Assembly: GCF_035918095.1 (NCBI RefSeq)
Contig: NZ_CP109139.1
Coordinates: forward strand, 1 to 41,662
Source: Streptomyces sp. NBC_01750
Lineage (GTDB): Bacteria > Actinomycetota > Actinomycetes > Streptomycetales > Streptomycetaceae
DNA: 41,662 bases
Direction of reading: 5' to 3'
Part shown: piece by piece, positions 13,627 through 20,955 of the stretch
How positions within the stretch are numbered: position 1 is the first letter of the stretch
How the letters are laid out: each line of letters opens with the position of its first letter
The notes under the pieces: generated by a model
Database searches by the model: none
Told to the model about the DNA's origin: nothing
Seen by the model: only the letters and a program-made list of their open reading frames with translations
Translations under genes and position numbers: made by a program

Positions 13627-15393
13627 ATGTCAGACACCATGGACCGTGCGGCCATCGTGAACGCCGCCAGCATCGCCGCCTACCGCCAGCAGCCGGACGG
13701 CGCCGACCCCGAGGCCGTGCGCGCGTACTGGCGTGACGTGTCGCTCGGCGAGTGGCAGGCCGACCGGCTCGGCTGGTCGACCGGGCAGGCCGAGGCCGTC
13801 GCGTACGCCGCGGCCGATGCCTTGGTCGTCGACGGCGAGGGCATGCCCCGGCACGTCACCGGCAGCGGCCCGGGCCGCCGGGTGGCCGCCGGCCGCATCG
13901 AGGCCCTGCGCGCGGCCGGGTTCCTCTCCGAAGGTGCACCGGACGAGACGGGACGCCGCCGCATCGAGGCCACCGCGGACGGCCGCCGCGCCCTGATGGT
14001 CTGGCAGCGCTGGAGCCCCGCCCCGGTCTCCAAGGACAAGCGGACCGAGCGGGAACCACTCGCCCCGCTCCATCAGGGTGAGGAGGCCCGCCGTCGCGCG
14101 GTGGCCGCCGAACGCTTCCTGCGGGAGAACCGGCAGCGGCGCGACCGGGAATGGGCCCAGCTCCAAGCCCGGTTCGCCGAGCAGGATCGTGAGGACGCGC
14201 TCAACGCGCAGTGGCGCGAGGCGAACGGCATCCGTAACGCGTTCGCGAAGCGGCCCGCCGGCTGGACCGTCGAGGTGCAGGCCGAGCAGGACCGGGCCGC
14301 CGCGCAGGAGGCCGCCGAGGCCGCCGCCCGCGAAGCCGCACACGTCTGCGAGGTCCGCGAACCCGAGCCCCAGCCGTCGCCCGTTGCCGTCGAGGACCGG
14401 CCCGAGCCCGCCGAGCGCGATCCGTACCGCTACCGGTACACCGTCGACGGCCCGCAGCGCGCCGAGCGTTACACCGGTCCGCTCGCCCAGGCCGAGGGAC
14501 GTATGCGCATCGACGGCGCGTCGGCACAGCTCACCATCCGCACCCACGACGCCGGACGGCACGGCACCGCCCGCCGCGAGGCCGCCGAGCACCTGGCGGA
14601 CGGATACGGCGTCACGACCCGCCGCACCGCACCCGATCCGGCGACCGGACGCGTCCACCGGCACACGCTCACCGTCCAGGGCGACCCGCTGAAGGTGGCC
14701 CGGTTCGCCGCCGACCTCCCCGCACTCCTGGCCGCTGTCGAAGCCACCGCAACCACCGCCGTGCGCCAACTCGCCCACTGGCGCAGGAAGTCGGAGACCG
14801 GCCAGCGCCACACCGAGCGGCACAGCGCCGACCGGTGGCGCAGCGACCGCCGACGCTGGCGCCGTATCTGCATCGGGCACCTGGCCCGATGGGTCGGCCC
14901 CCTCCACGAGGGGATCCGCCCCGACCCCGGCATGCCGGACGCGTCGGAGAACTGGATGCACTGGGCACCGCGCATCGCCGAGACGATGGCGCACACCATC
15001 GGCACCGACGCCGTACGCGACCACATGAGCGAGGCCCTGCTGTTCGCCAAGGCCGTGCACCCCGACGAGTCGGCCACTGCGCCCGCCCAGGTCGAGGACC
15101 AGGCCGCAGGGACCGGTGAACCGCAGACCCCCACAGCCGCCGTCGAGGCCTGCGCCGAGCTCACCGCAGCAGACAGCGCCCCGCAGGTCACCCGCGCGCC
15201 GGGAGCGAAGCGAGTACCACACCGGCCGGGCAGCGGTCCGCGGATTGTCCGCCGCCGTCGCCCGTACGGCAGCATCAGCACCCGAGTCCGCAGCTACCGG
15301 CCCGGGCCACCGCCGCGTGTCGAGCGGAGAACCGCGCTGCCGACGACACCGGCCCACCGCACCGCCCTCAGCAGGAAGGCCACCCGCCCGTGA
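13627..15393 (+). CDS. Unrecognised 588-residue protein, first of a four-gene operon
   Basis: ATG 13627 follows the inverted repeat and GCTGAGGGC. The N-terminal ~130 residues look globular (AYWRDVSLGEWQADRLGWS; GRIEALRAAGFLSEGAPDE), possibly a winged-helix-like domain. Residues about 145-255 are charged helix (EEARRRAVAAERFLRENRQ; AEQDRAAAQEAAEAAAREA), likely coiled coil. A later globular part (YRYRYTVDGPQRAERYTG) precedes a basic helical region and a disordered, Pro/Arg-rich C-terminus. No enzyme motif is seen. The next gene starts in its stop codon (GTGA), so the two products are probably made together. Function unknown. Confidence 0.7.
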   Translation: MSDTMDRAAIVNAASIAAYRQQPDGADPEAVRAYWRDVSLGEWQADRLGWSTGQAEAVAYAAADALVVDGEGMPRHVTGSGPGRRVAAGRIEALRAAGFLSEGAPDETGRRRIEATADGRRALMVWQRWSPAPVSKDKRTEREPLAPLHQGEEARRRAVAAERFLRENRQRRDREWAQLQARFAEQDREDALNAQWREANGIRNAFAKRPAGWTVEVQAEQDRAAAQEAAEAAAREAAHVCEVREPEPQPSPVAVEDRPEPAERDPYRYRYTVDGPQRAERYTGPLAQAEGRMRIDGASAQLTIRTHDAGRHGTARREAAEHLADGYGVTTRRTAPDPATGRVHRHTLTVQGDPLKVARFAADLPALLAAVEATATTAVRQLAHWRRKSETGQRHTERHSADRWRSDRRRWRRICIGHLARWVGPLHEGIRPDPGMPDASENWMHWAPRIAETMAHTIGTDAVRDHMSEALLFAKAVHPDESATAPAQVEDQAAGTGEPQTPTAAVEACAELTAADSAPQVTRAPGAKRVPHRPGSGPRIVRRRRPYGSISTRVRSYRPGPPPRVERRTALPTTPAHRTALSRKATRP

Positions 15394-16931
15394 CCACCTA
15401 CGACACTCCCCGCGCCGACGACGCCGAGGAGCCCGAGCCGGCCATGTTGCCGGACACAGACGGACAGGCCGAAGGCGAGGACGAGGAAGCACCGCACGGC
15501 TACTGGCCGGAGCCGTGCGCGAACTGCGGAAAACTCATCCCCCGGGCCAAGCCGGCCGGAGCGGGCCGCCCGCCCGAGTACTGCGACAGCACCTGTCAGA
15601 ACGAACGCAAGGCTGCCCGGGCCAGGGAGCGGAACGCGCCGGGACTGCCCGGGCAGATCCTCCGGGTGGAGGAGACCACCACCCGGCTGGAACAGGTTGC
15701 TGCGGACATGCGGTTGGAACTCGCGAAAATCAACAGCCCCGAGGGCATCGAAGCCCGGTTGGCCGCCGCCCGCGCCGCCAACGCACAGGATGTGTCCCAG
15801 GCCAACCAGAAGACGGTAGCGGCCCAGGCCGATGCTGCCGCCGCCCACTCGGAAGCCTCGCAGGCCCGCGCCGACCGGGAGGCCGCCGAGGCCGCCGCCG
15901 AACGCGACCGCACCGCCCGCGAAGTCGCCGACGACGCCCGGGAAGTCGCCGAGCAGGAGAAGCGCGAGGCCGAGCGCGGGCAGCAGCTCGCCGAAGCCCG
16001 CGCCGTGCAGGCCGCAGCCGAGAAGGAGCAGGCCGAGGCCGAACGGGACACCGCGCGTGCCCGCGCCGACGAGGCCCAGCGGCTCGCCGAGGAAGCGCAC
16101 GCCGAACGGGACACCGCCGTCAGCCAGCGCGACGACGCCCGCCAGGCCGCCGCCGCCGCGCAGGCCCGTGCCGAGGACGCCGCCGCCGAACGCGACCGGG
16201 CCGAAGCCCGTGCCGAGGAGGCCGAGCGCGTTCGCCAGGAAGCCGAACGCGACCGGGCCGACGCCCGCCGTCAGGCCGCCGACGCCCGCCGCCGGGCAGA
16301 CGAGGCCGCCGCCGCCGCCCAGAGCGCCAAGACCGCCCAGGAACGCGCCGAAGCCCGAACGACCCAGGCGGAGAAGGAAAAGGAGGAGCTGAAGACCGGA
16401 TACGCGCAGGCACTCGCCCAGACGAAGGAAGCCCAGCGCGAGCGCGCCGAGGCCACCGGCCAGGTCACCGAGGCGAACCGGCAGCGCATCGAGGCCGACA
16501 AGCGCGCGGCCAAGGCAGAGGAGCGCCAGGAGCAGGCCGAAAGCCGCGCGGACCGGGCCGAGGCGCGGGCAGACAAGCGCATCGGCGAGGCCGAGCACCG
16601 CCGGGACGAACTCGCCGGCCAGCTCGCCACCGAGCAGGAGGAACGACGCACGGCACTGCGTGAGACGGCCACCGCCGAACAGCGCGCCGTCGACGCGGAA
16701 CAGCGCGCCGAACGGGCCGAGGCGACCGCGGACCGGCTCGCCGAAGAACTGCGCACCCACGGCCAGGAAATCGAACGACTGAAAGCGGAGATCACCGCCC
16801 TGTCACAGGCCAAGAAGCAGACCCGCCGGGGCAAGAAGACAACCGACGAGGAGCCGGCTCCGGAGCCGATCCCCGGACAGACCGAGGTCCCGATGCCACA
16901 CCGGCCCGACGAGGCCGAGCCGACGGAATGA
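15390..16931 (+). CDS. Long coiled-coil protein with N-terminal zinc cluster
   Basis: 513 residues from GTG 15390, overlapping the preceding stop. After an acidic leader, PCANCGKLIPRAK and YCDSTCQNERKAA provide four cysteines for a zinc-binding module close in style to those of the 2546 protein. From about residue 90 to 470 the sequence is almost uninterrupted Ala/Glu/Arg/Asp coiled coil, and the C-terminus is basic, then Pro-rich. Coiled-coil proteins with a DNA-binding head, such as KfrA, serve plasmid stability in other groups. The head here is different, so that comparison is loose. Probably a cytoplasmic filament-forming or scaffold protein. Confidence 0.7.
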   Translation: MTTYDTPRADDAEEPEPAMLPDTDGQAEGEDEEAPHGYWPEPCANCGKLIPRAKPAGAGRPPEYCDSTCQNERKAARARERNAPGLPGQILRVEETTTRLEQVAADMRLELAKINSPEGIEARLAAARAANAQDVSQANQKTVAAQADAAAAHSEASQARADREAAEAAAERDRTAREVADDAREVAEQEKREAERGQQLAEARAVQAAAEKEQAEAERDTARARADEAQRLAEEAHAERDTAVSQRDDARQAAAAAQARAEDAAAERDRAEARAEEAERVRQEAERDRADARRQAADARRRADEAAAAAQSAKTAQERAEARTTQAEKEKEELKTGYAQALAQTKEAQRERAEATGQVTEANRQRIEADKRAAKAEERQEQAESRADRAEARADKRIGEAEHRRDELAGQLATEQEERRTALRETATAEQRAVDAEQRAERAEATADRLAEELRTHGQEIERLKAEITALSQAKKQTRRGKKTTDEEPAPEPIPGQTEVPMPHRPDEAEPTE

Positions 16932-16995
16932 CGCGCACGAACCGATGTCACCGGAGGCAGTAACTCGCACCCCCTGACGAGAGGTTGGGTACTAC

Positions 16996-17391
16996 GTGAC
17001 GACCACCATCGTGAACCGGCGCGGCGGAGCCTGTACCGCCTGTGCCACCTACGTACCGCCCGGGAAAGGCACCTGCACCAAGGCTCCGGACGGCTGGACC
17101 CTGCGATGCCCGGAGCATCCCGCCACGGCCGCCGATGCCGTCGTGGGCACTTTGCGGCAGCGGCTCGCCGAGGACGACGAACAGCCCCCGGCAGAGGTCC
17201 GCTACACCGGCACACCGGCCCAGGTGACCGCGTTAGTCGAGGCGCTGAAACTCGCCTCCCGCATCCGGGTCATGTCCGTCTCGGAACCGTACGAGCGGCG
17301 CGAGGAGCCCGGACGGATCAGCGTCCACGTCCGGGCCAGCATTGACGCGCGGCTGTTGGCAGCGATCGAGCGCGAGGAGGCGACAGGGTGA
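16996..17391 (+). CDS. Small zinc-ribbon protein with a TTA codon
   Basis: 131 residues from GTG 16996. The N-terminus has ACTACATYVPPGKG and LRCPEHP: a CxxC pair and a later Cys/His that could hold zinc. The C-terminal half resembles a small alpha/beta domain (VRYTGTPAQVTALVEALKLASRIRV and RISVHVRASIDA, residues about 65-125). Residue 80 is a TTA leucine codon (17233-17235); in Streptomyces such codons need the bldA tRNA, so full expression may await development. The following gene begins inside its stop (GTGA). Role unknown. Confidence 0.65.
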   Translation: MTTTIVNRRGGACTACATYVPPGKGTCTKAPDGWTLRCPEHPATAADAVVGTLRQRLAEDDEQPPAEVRYTGTPAQVTALVEALKLASRIRVMSVSEPYERREEPGRISVHVRASIDARLLAAIEREEATG

Positions 17392-18707
17392 CGACCACGA
17401 CGAGCACCACCAAGGCCGTGACGGTCCCCGCCCAGGCCGTCGAGATGTGCGACGGACTGCCCGTGTACGCGTCCGGTGAGACGCCGGACGGTCTGATGAC
17501 CGTGCGGCAGTTGGAGGCCGCCGGCCGCAGGCAGACCCCGGGCCAGAAACCCCGTGCCTATCTGCGCTACCGCACCCGCTACCGGGGAAGCGACATGATC
17601 GAGCTGTACCACGTCGATGACACCCGGGCCGTCCGGCCGCTCTCCCCCCGCCAGGAGGCGCAGAAACTCGCCCGACGCACGTGCCTGGTGTGCGAAGTCG
17701 TGGCAGACGCGCCGCTGTACGAGCGAAGCCAACGACGGTCCCCGTGGCTTCCCGTCTCCGGCCGCGTGTGCAACCCATGTGCGAACACAGCCCACGAACG
17801 GTGGCAGCGGACCTGCGGCCGATGCGAAACCGAGTTCCAGGACCCCGGCAGCGTGCGTTACCGACAGTGCGAGGCGTGTCGGGAAGCCGTCGAGCGCGGC
17901 GAAGAGATCGCCCGTCGACTCACTCGCCGACACTGCCCCGACTGCACCGTTCAGACCGCCACCCGCGAGGAGATCGAGGCCGCCGACGCTGCCGACGACT
18001 ACCGCCACGCGCTGAGGTTTCCCCGCACCTGCGAAGGGTGCAAGGCAGCGCGGAAGCGGCAGGTCGAGGAGGCCCGCAAGGCGAGTGAGCGGGAACGGTG
18101 GGACGAACTGGGCCCAGTTCGGCAGTGGGCCCGCCGGGTGATGACCGCACCGCACGAATTCGCGATCCTTGACACGGAGACCACCGGACTGGACTGGGAC
18201 GCGAAGATCGTGGAAATCAGCATCACGGACGGGGCCGGGAACGTGTTGCTGGACACCCTCGTACACCCCGGGTGCCCGATCCCCGAGGAGTCCACTTCAA
18301 TCCACGGAATCACCGACGAGGACGTGAAGAACTCGGACCGGTTCGGGACGATCCTGCCCCGGCTCACGAGGGCACTCGAAGGCCGGCGCGTCATCATCTA
18401 CAACAAGGAGTACGACACCGGAGTTTTGGCCTACGAGCTCAACCGCTACCACCAGGAGTACAGCCCCACCCTGATCGGACTGGAGTTGCGCGAGGGCGAT
18501 CCGCACCCGGCCGCCGCCGCGTGGATGGACGCCCAGCAGTGGGACCGGTGCGCGATGCTCGCCTACGCGGTACACGTCGGGAACTGGTCGGACTACTGGG
18601 GTGGCTGGAGTTGGCAGAGGCTCGAAGGCGGTCACCGGGCACTCGGGGATTGCCGAACGGTGGTCGAGCGGATCAGGGAAATTGCCGAGCGGCCAGACCC
18701 CTTTTAG
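17388..18707 (+). CDS. DEDDh exonuclease (DnaQ-like) with N-terminal zinc-finger array
   Basis: 439 residues from GTG 17388. Residues about 255-435 are a DnaQ-type 3'-5' exonuclease: ILDTETTGLDWD (D262, E264), the IHGITDEDV loop, YNKEYDTGVL (D343) and GHRALGDCRTV (H416, D421). All five catalytic positions of the DEDDh class are present. The N-terminal half has at least four CxxC pairs (CLVCEVV, CNPCANT, CGRCETEF, CEACREA, CPDCTVQ, CEGCKAA), probably a series of zinc ribbons binding nucleic acid or partners. It would trim DNA or RNA ends during replication, repair or transfer. Last gene of the operon from 13627, closed by the terminator at 18727. Confidence 0.85.
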   Translation: MTTTTSTTKAVTVPAQAVEMCDGLPVYASGETPDGLMTVRQLEAAGRRQTPGQKPRAYLRYRTRYRGSDMIELYHVDDTRAVRPLSPRQEAQKLARRTCLVCEVVADAPLYERSQRRSPWLPVSGRVCNPCANTAHERWQRTCGRCETEFQDPGSVRYRQCEACREAVERGEEIARRLTRRHCPDCTVQTATREEIEAADAADDYRHALRFPRTCEGCKAARKRQVEEARKASERERWDELGPVRQWARRVMTAPHEFAILDTETTGLDWDAKIVEISITDGAGNVLLDTLVHPGCPIPEESTSIHGITDEDVKNSDRFGTILPRLTRALEGRRVIIYNKEYDTGVLAYELNRYHQEYSPTLIGLELREGDPHPAAAAWMDAQQWDRCAMLAYAVHVGNWSDYWGGWSWQRLEGGHRALGDCRTVVERIREIAERPDPF

Positions 18708-18726
18708 CCCCGGCCCGCACGACGAG

Positions 18727-18754
18727 GAGCCCGCACCAACCATGGTGCGGGCTC
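18727..18754 (+). terminator. Terminator of the 13.6-18.7 kb operon
   Basis: GAGCCCGCACCA and TGGTGCGGGCTC, a perfect 12-bp stem with a 4-nt loop, followed by CGCCTTTTCC, 20 bases after the exonuclease stop. Confidence 0.8.
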
Positions 18755-18778
18755 CGCCTTTTCCTCACCCCACATGAC

Positions 18779-18796
18779 TTAGCTTGTACAAGCTAA
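18779..18796. repeat. TGTACA palindrome, copy 7 (perfect, 18 bp)
   Basis: TTAGCTTGTACAAGCTAA at the edge of LR3. With copy 6 it best defines the consensus TTnGCTTGTACAAGCnAA. Confidence 0.75.
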
Positions 18797-19140
18797 ACGG
18801 TGGTTGGGCGGTGGTTGTCCGCCGGGCGGGTGCGACGGGGAAACGACACGCGCCCCGGCCACGACGAGACCGGTACCGACGCGGAGCGACCACACCGGCC
18901 CGGGCCAGCATCGCGGCAGCTGATAGCTCCCCATCAGCCACGGCCTATGGGCGCGTTCGCCTCACGCGCCGTTCGGGTCGACGGCGGGGGTACGGTCCCA
19001 GCCCCAACGGGCCCCGGCAGCCGCCGAACCGGTGATCAGCCCGGCACCCCTCCCCCGCCGCCTGCCGTCCTTTCCCGCCCCCACCCCGCCGCAGACGCCA
19101 ACGCACCAGGCCACGGAGGATTACGGACCGATGGCGCCCC
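18779..19140. repeat. Long repeat LR3 (inverted, shorter)
   Basis: Reverse-complement copy of the long repeat. It begins with the perfect palindrome TTAGCTTGTACAAGCTAA and continues through CGCGGCAGCTGATAGCTCC to GCCACGGAGGATTACGGA. It lacks the roughly 100-bp segment next to the palindrome in LR1/LR2 and the outer end carrying GGGTGCTCGAGGAACGCCGG. A TTG-initiated frame (18784-19035) exists but is basic and low in complexity, so I do not call it. Bases 19141-19221 show nothing. Confidence 0.75.
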
Positions 19141-19221
19141 ACAGACGGGGCCGCAGCCCCTCAACCGGCACGGGCCGCGCAGATGTAGCAGGTAACTACC
19201 TTGTTTGATTGCACTCCCCGG

Positions 19222-19794
19222 CTACGGGGCGATGATGCGGGTGATCGCTTCCCGTGCGATGCGGCCCACGGTGTAGATCTGTGCCTGTAGTTCCTCCCGG
19301 CGGTCGCGTGCTCTGCGTGACCGTGATGCGCCGGGGCCGATGAGGTTTTCGGTGCGGAGTTGTGCGATCACGGGTTCGCTCACGCGGTAGGCCGCGAGTT
19401 GGGCGGAGGCGATCACGCCGGGGGCGATGTCGACCGCGATCTTGTCGGTGAAGCGCTGGTTCGGTGTTCCGGGTCGACGCCCGGAGAGTCGTTGGGATTC
19501 CAGCTCGGTCGGCGTGAACGGGACCCAGGGGCCAGCCAAGTCGGGTGCGGCGAGACGTACGCGCATGGAGGCCTCTACCAGGTGACTTTCACCAGGCCAT
19601 GTTTCGGGGCGGCGGGCGAGCGCTTCCAGTCGGACGGGCTCGGGTGTGGGGTCCGTGGGGCGGACGCCCAGGCGTTCGCGTTGCGAGGCGATCCAGGCCG
19701 CTTCGGTCGCAGCGTTGTCCCGGGCGAGCTGCCGCAGCGCAGCGCCTTGCCACTTGTGCAGCCACACGAACGTGTTGACTTTTCCGGCAGTCAA
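19222..19794 (-). CDS. Unrecognised 190-residue protein
   Basis: Starts at TTG 19794, chosen because AAGGGGG lies about 7 bases upstream. The N-terminus (TFVWLHKWQGAALRQLARDNA) and the rest are soluble and rich in Arg and Ala; PFTPTELESQRLSGRRPGT and IAREAITRIIAP suggest short helices. No zinc cluster, P-loop or membrane segment. It follows the 19875 gene on the same strand by 80 bases and probably shares its transcript, running away from the mobilisation genes. Function unknown. Confidence 0.55.
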   Translation of the reverse strand: MTAGKVNTFVWLHKWQGAALRQLARDNAATEAAWIASQRERLGVRPTDPTPEPVRLEALARRPETWPGESHLVEASMRVRLAAPDLAGPWVPFTPTELESQRLSGRRPGTPNQRFTDKIAVDIAPGVIASAQLAAYRVSEPVIAQLRTENLIGPGASRSRRARDRREELQAQIYTVGRIAREAITRIIAP

Positions 19795-19874
19795 GGCAAC
19801 CCCCTTGGAGTGTCGGTGAACGTGGCGGCCCCGGCACGCTGTGGAGCGGGCCGGGGCCGATGGGCGTAGCAGAT

Positions 19875-20264
19875 TCAGGAGCCGGTAGGGGCCGGAGTCG
19901 CCGCGCCGGTTTCCGTCGCGTCAGGCGTGCGCTGGCTCGGCGTGGCCGGAGCCGCTGTGGTGCGGGGCTTGCGTGTGCGCGCACCCTTGGGCCGGCCTTG
20001 GGGGCGTCGGGTCGGTTCGTCCGCGCCCATCTGCCGCAGTTCCTCGGGAGTCCAACCCGCCGCCTGCGCATCGGCGTAGGCCGCGCCGTAAGCCCTTTCG
20101 GTGGCGTCGATGAGGTCTTGCAGGCGCTTGCGTTCTGCGATCGCCTCAGCGAGAGGCGGGATCACGCCCATGCGCGTGGCAAGGAGGTTCTTGGCAGTGG
20201 CGAGGATGGGCGACTGGTCGTCAGTTCCGGTCGCGCTGTCGGCAGGTGTCGTCATGCGCGCCAT
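19875..20264 (-). CDS. Small protein with helical core and AT-hook-like basic tail
   Basis: 129 residues if ATG 20264 is used; ATG 20255 is an alternative and neither has a strong ribosome site. A helical middle (AEAIAERKRLQDLIDATERA and AYADAQAAGWTPEELRQMG) precedes a basic Pro/Gly tail, RPQGRPKGARTRKPR, with the GRPKG core of AT-hook-like minor-groove binders. It lies divergently from mobC across the candidate oriT, so an accessory relaxosome or regulatory role is possible. That is inferred from position and the tail. Confidence 0.6.
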   Translation of the reverse strand: MARMTTPADSATGTDDQSPILATAKNLLATRMGVIPPLAEAIAERKRLQDLIDATERAYGAAYADAQAAGWTPEELRQMGADEPTRRPQGRPKGARTRKPRTTAAPATPSQRTPDATETGAATPAPTGS

Positions 20265-20550
20265 GGTAGCGCCGGCCGCCGCGGTGTGTGCGAAGCAATC
20301 CCCCGCGCGCGAGAGGGGTTGACGTACGTTGCCCCCCACCGCTCCCCCTATCGCGGCGGAGCCGCGAGCCGCCCTAGAAGCCCGGCACCCCAGCCAACTA
20401 CCCTCCTACGTCGGAGCAAGTTAGTAGTTATTGTTCCAATAACTAGGGTCGGTGGCCCCTGCCTCGCTATGCTCGACTGATCGGGGCCGCCTTTTCGGTC
20501 CGGGCACGGACCGATGGTGGGGGCTGTCCCTCGCAGAGGAACAGGGGTAA
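20265..20550. other. Candidate oriT and promoter stretch ahead of the mobilisation genes
   Basis: No gene in 286 bases. It holds the perfect inverted repeat TAGTTATT-GTTCC-AATAACTA (20425-20445) in an AT-rich patch, directly upstream of the MobC/relaxase pair. An inverted repeat beside a nick site, next to the relaxase gene, is the usual form of oriT. The nick position cannot be assigned. AGAGGAACAGGGG precedes ATG 20551. Confidence 0.5.
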
Positions 20551-20955
20551 ATGAGCGACGAAATGCCGCGTGCTCGCCGCCGCGAGCGACGCGCCGACAA
20601 TCCACGGAGCCATCGTGTGAACCTGGCGTACAACGATGTTGAGCTAGCGATCATCATGACGGCCGCCGCAGTGGCCGGCCTGAAGCCCGCCGCGTACGCC
20701 GCGCGAGCCGCCCTGGCAGTTGCCAAGGAAGAGGTTTCCCCCGCGCCGGTGGACTACAAGGACCGGTTGCGGATGCTTGCCGATGCCCGGGTTGCGGCGA
20801 ATCGGATCGGCACGAACCTGAACCAGATTGCCCGGGTGATGAACAGTGAAGGCGAGGAGACGCCCGAGCGGCTGGAGTCTGTTCTAGAGCGGGTGGAGAT
20901 TGCGGTTCGGCGACTGGACGAGGCGACGATTGCCATGCTGGAGGGACGCGCGTGA
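20551..20955 (+). CDS. MobC-like relaxosome accessory protein
   Basis: 134 residues from ATG 20551 with a good ribosome site. A basic N-terminus (RARRRERRADNPRSHRVN) leads to a ribbon-helix-helix-like segment (VNLAYNDVELAIIMTAAAVA, with GLKPAAYAARAA). The later NRIGTNLNQIARVMNSEG is a hallmark of MobC-type proteins encoded just upstream of relaxases. MobC proteins bind oriT and help the relaxase open the strands. The relaxase gene starts in its stop codon (GTGA), so the two are translationally coupled. Confidence 0.8.
   Translation: MSDEMPRARRRERRADNPRSHRVNLAYNDVELAIIMTAAAVAGLKPAAYAARAALAVAKEEVSPAPVDYKDRLRMLADARVAANRIGTNLNQIARVMNSEGEETPERLESVLERVEIAVRRLDEATIAMLEGRA

Noticed and set aside
18784..19035. 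A TTG-initiated 83-residue frame in LR3
   Set aside because: It starts inside the palindrome, is Arg/Pro/Ala-rich, and the matching frame is not kept in LR2.
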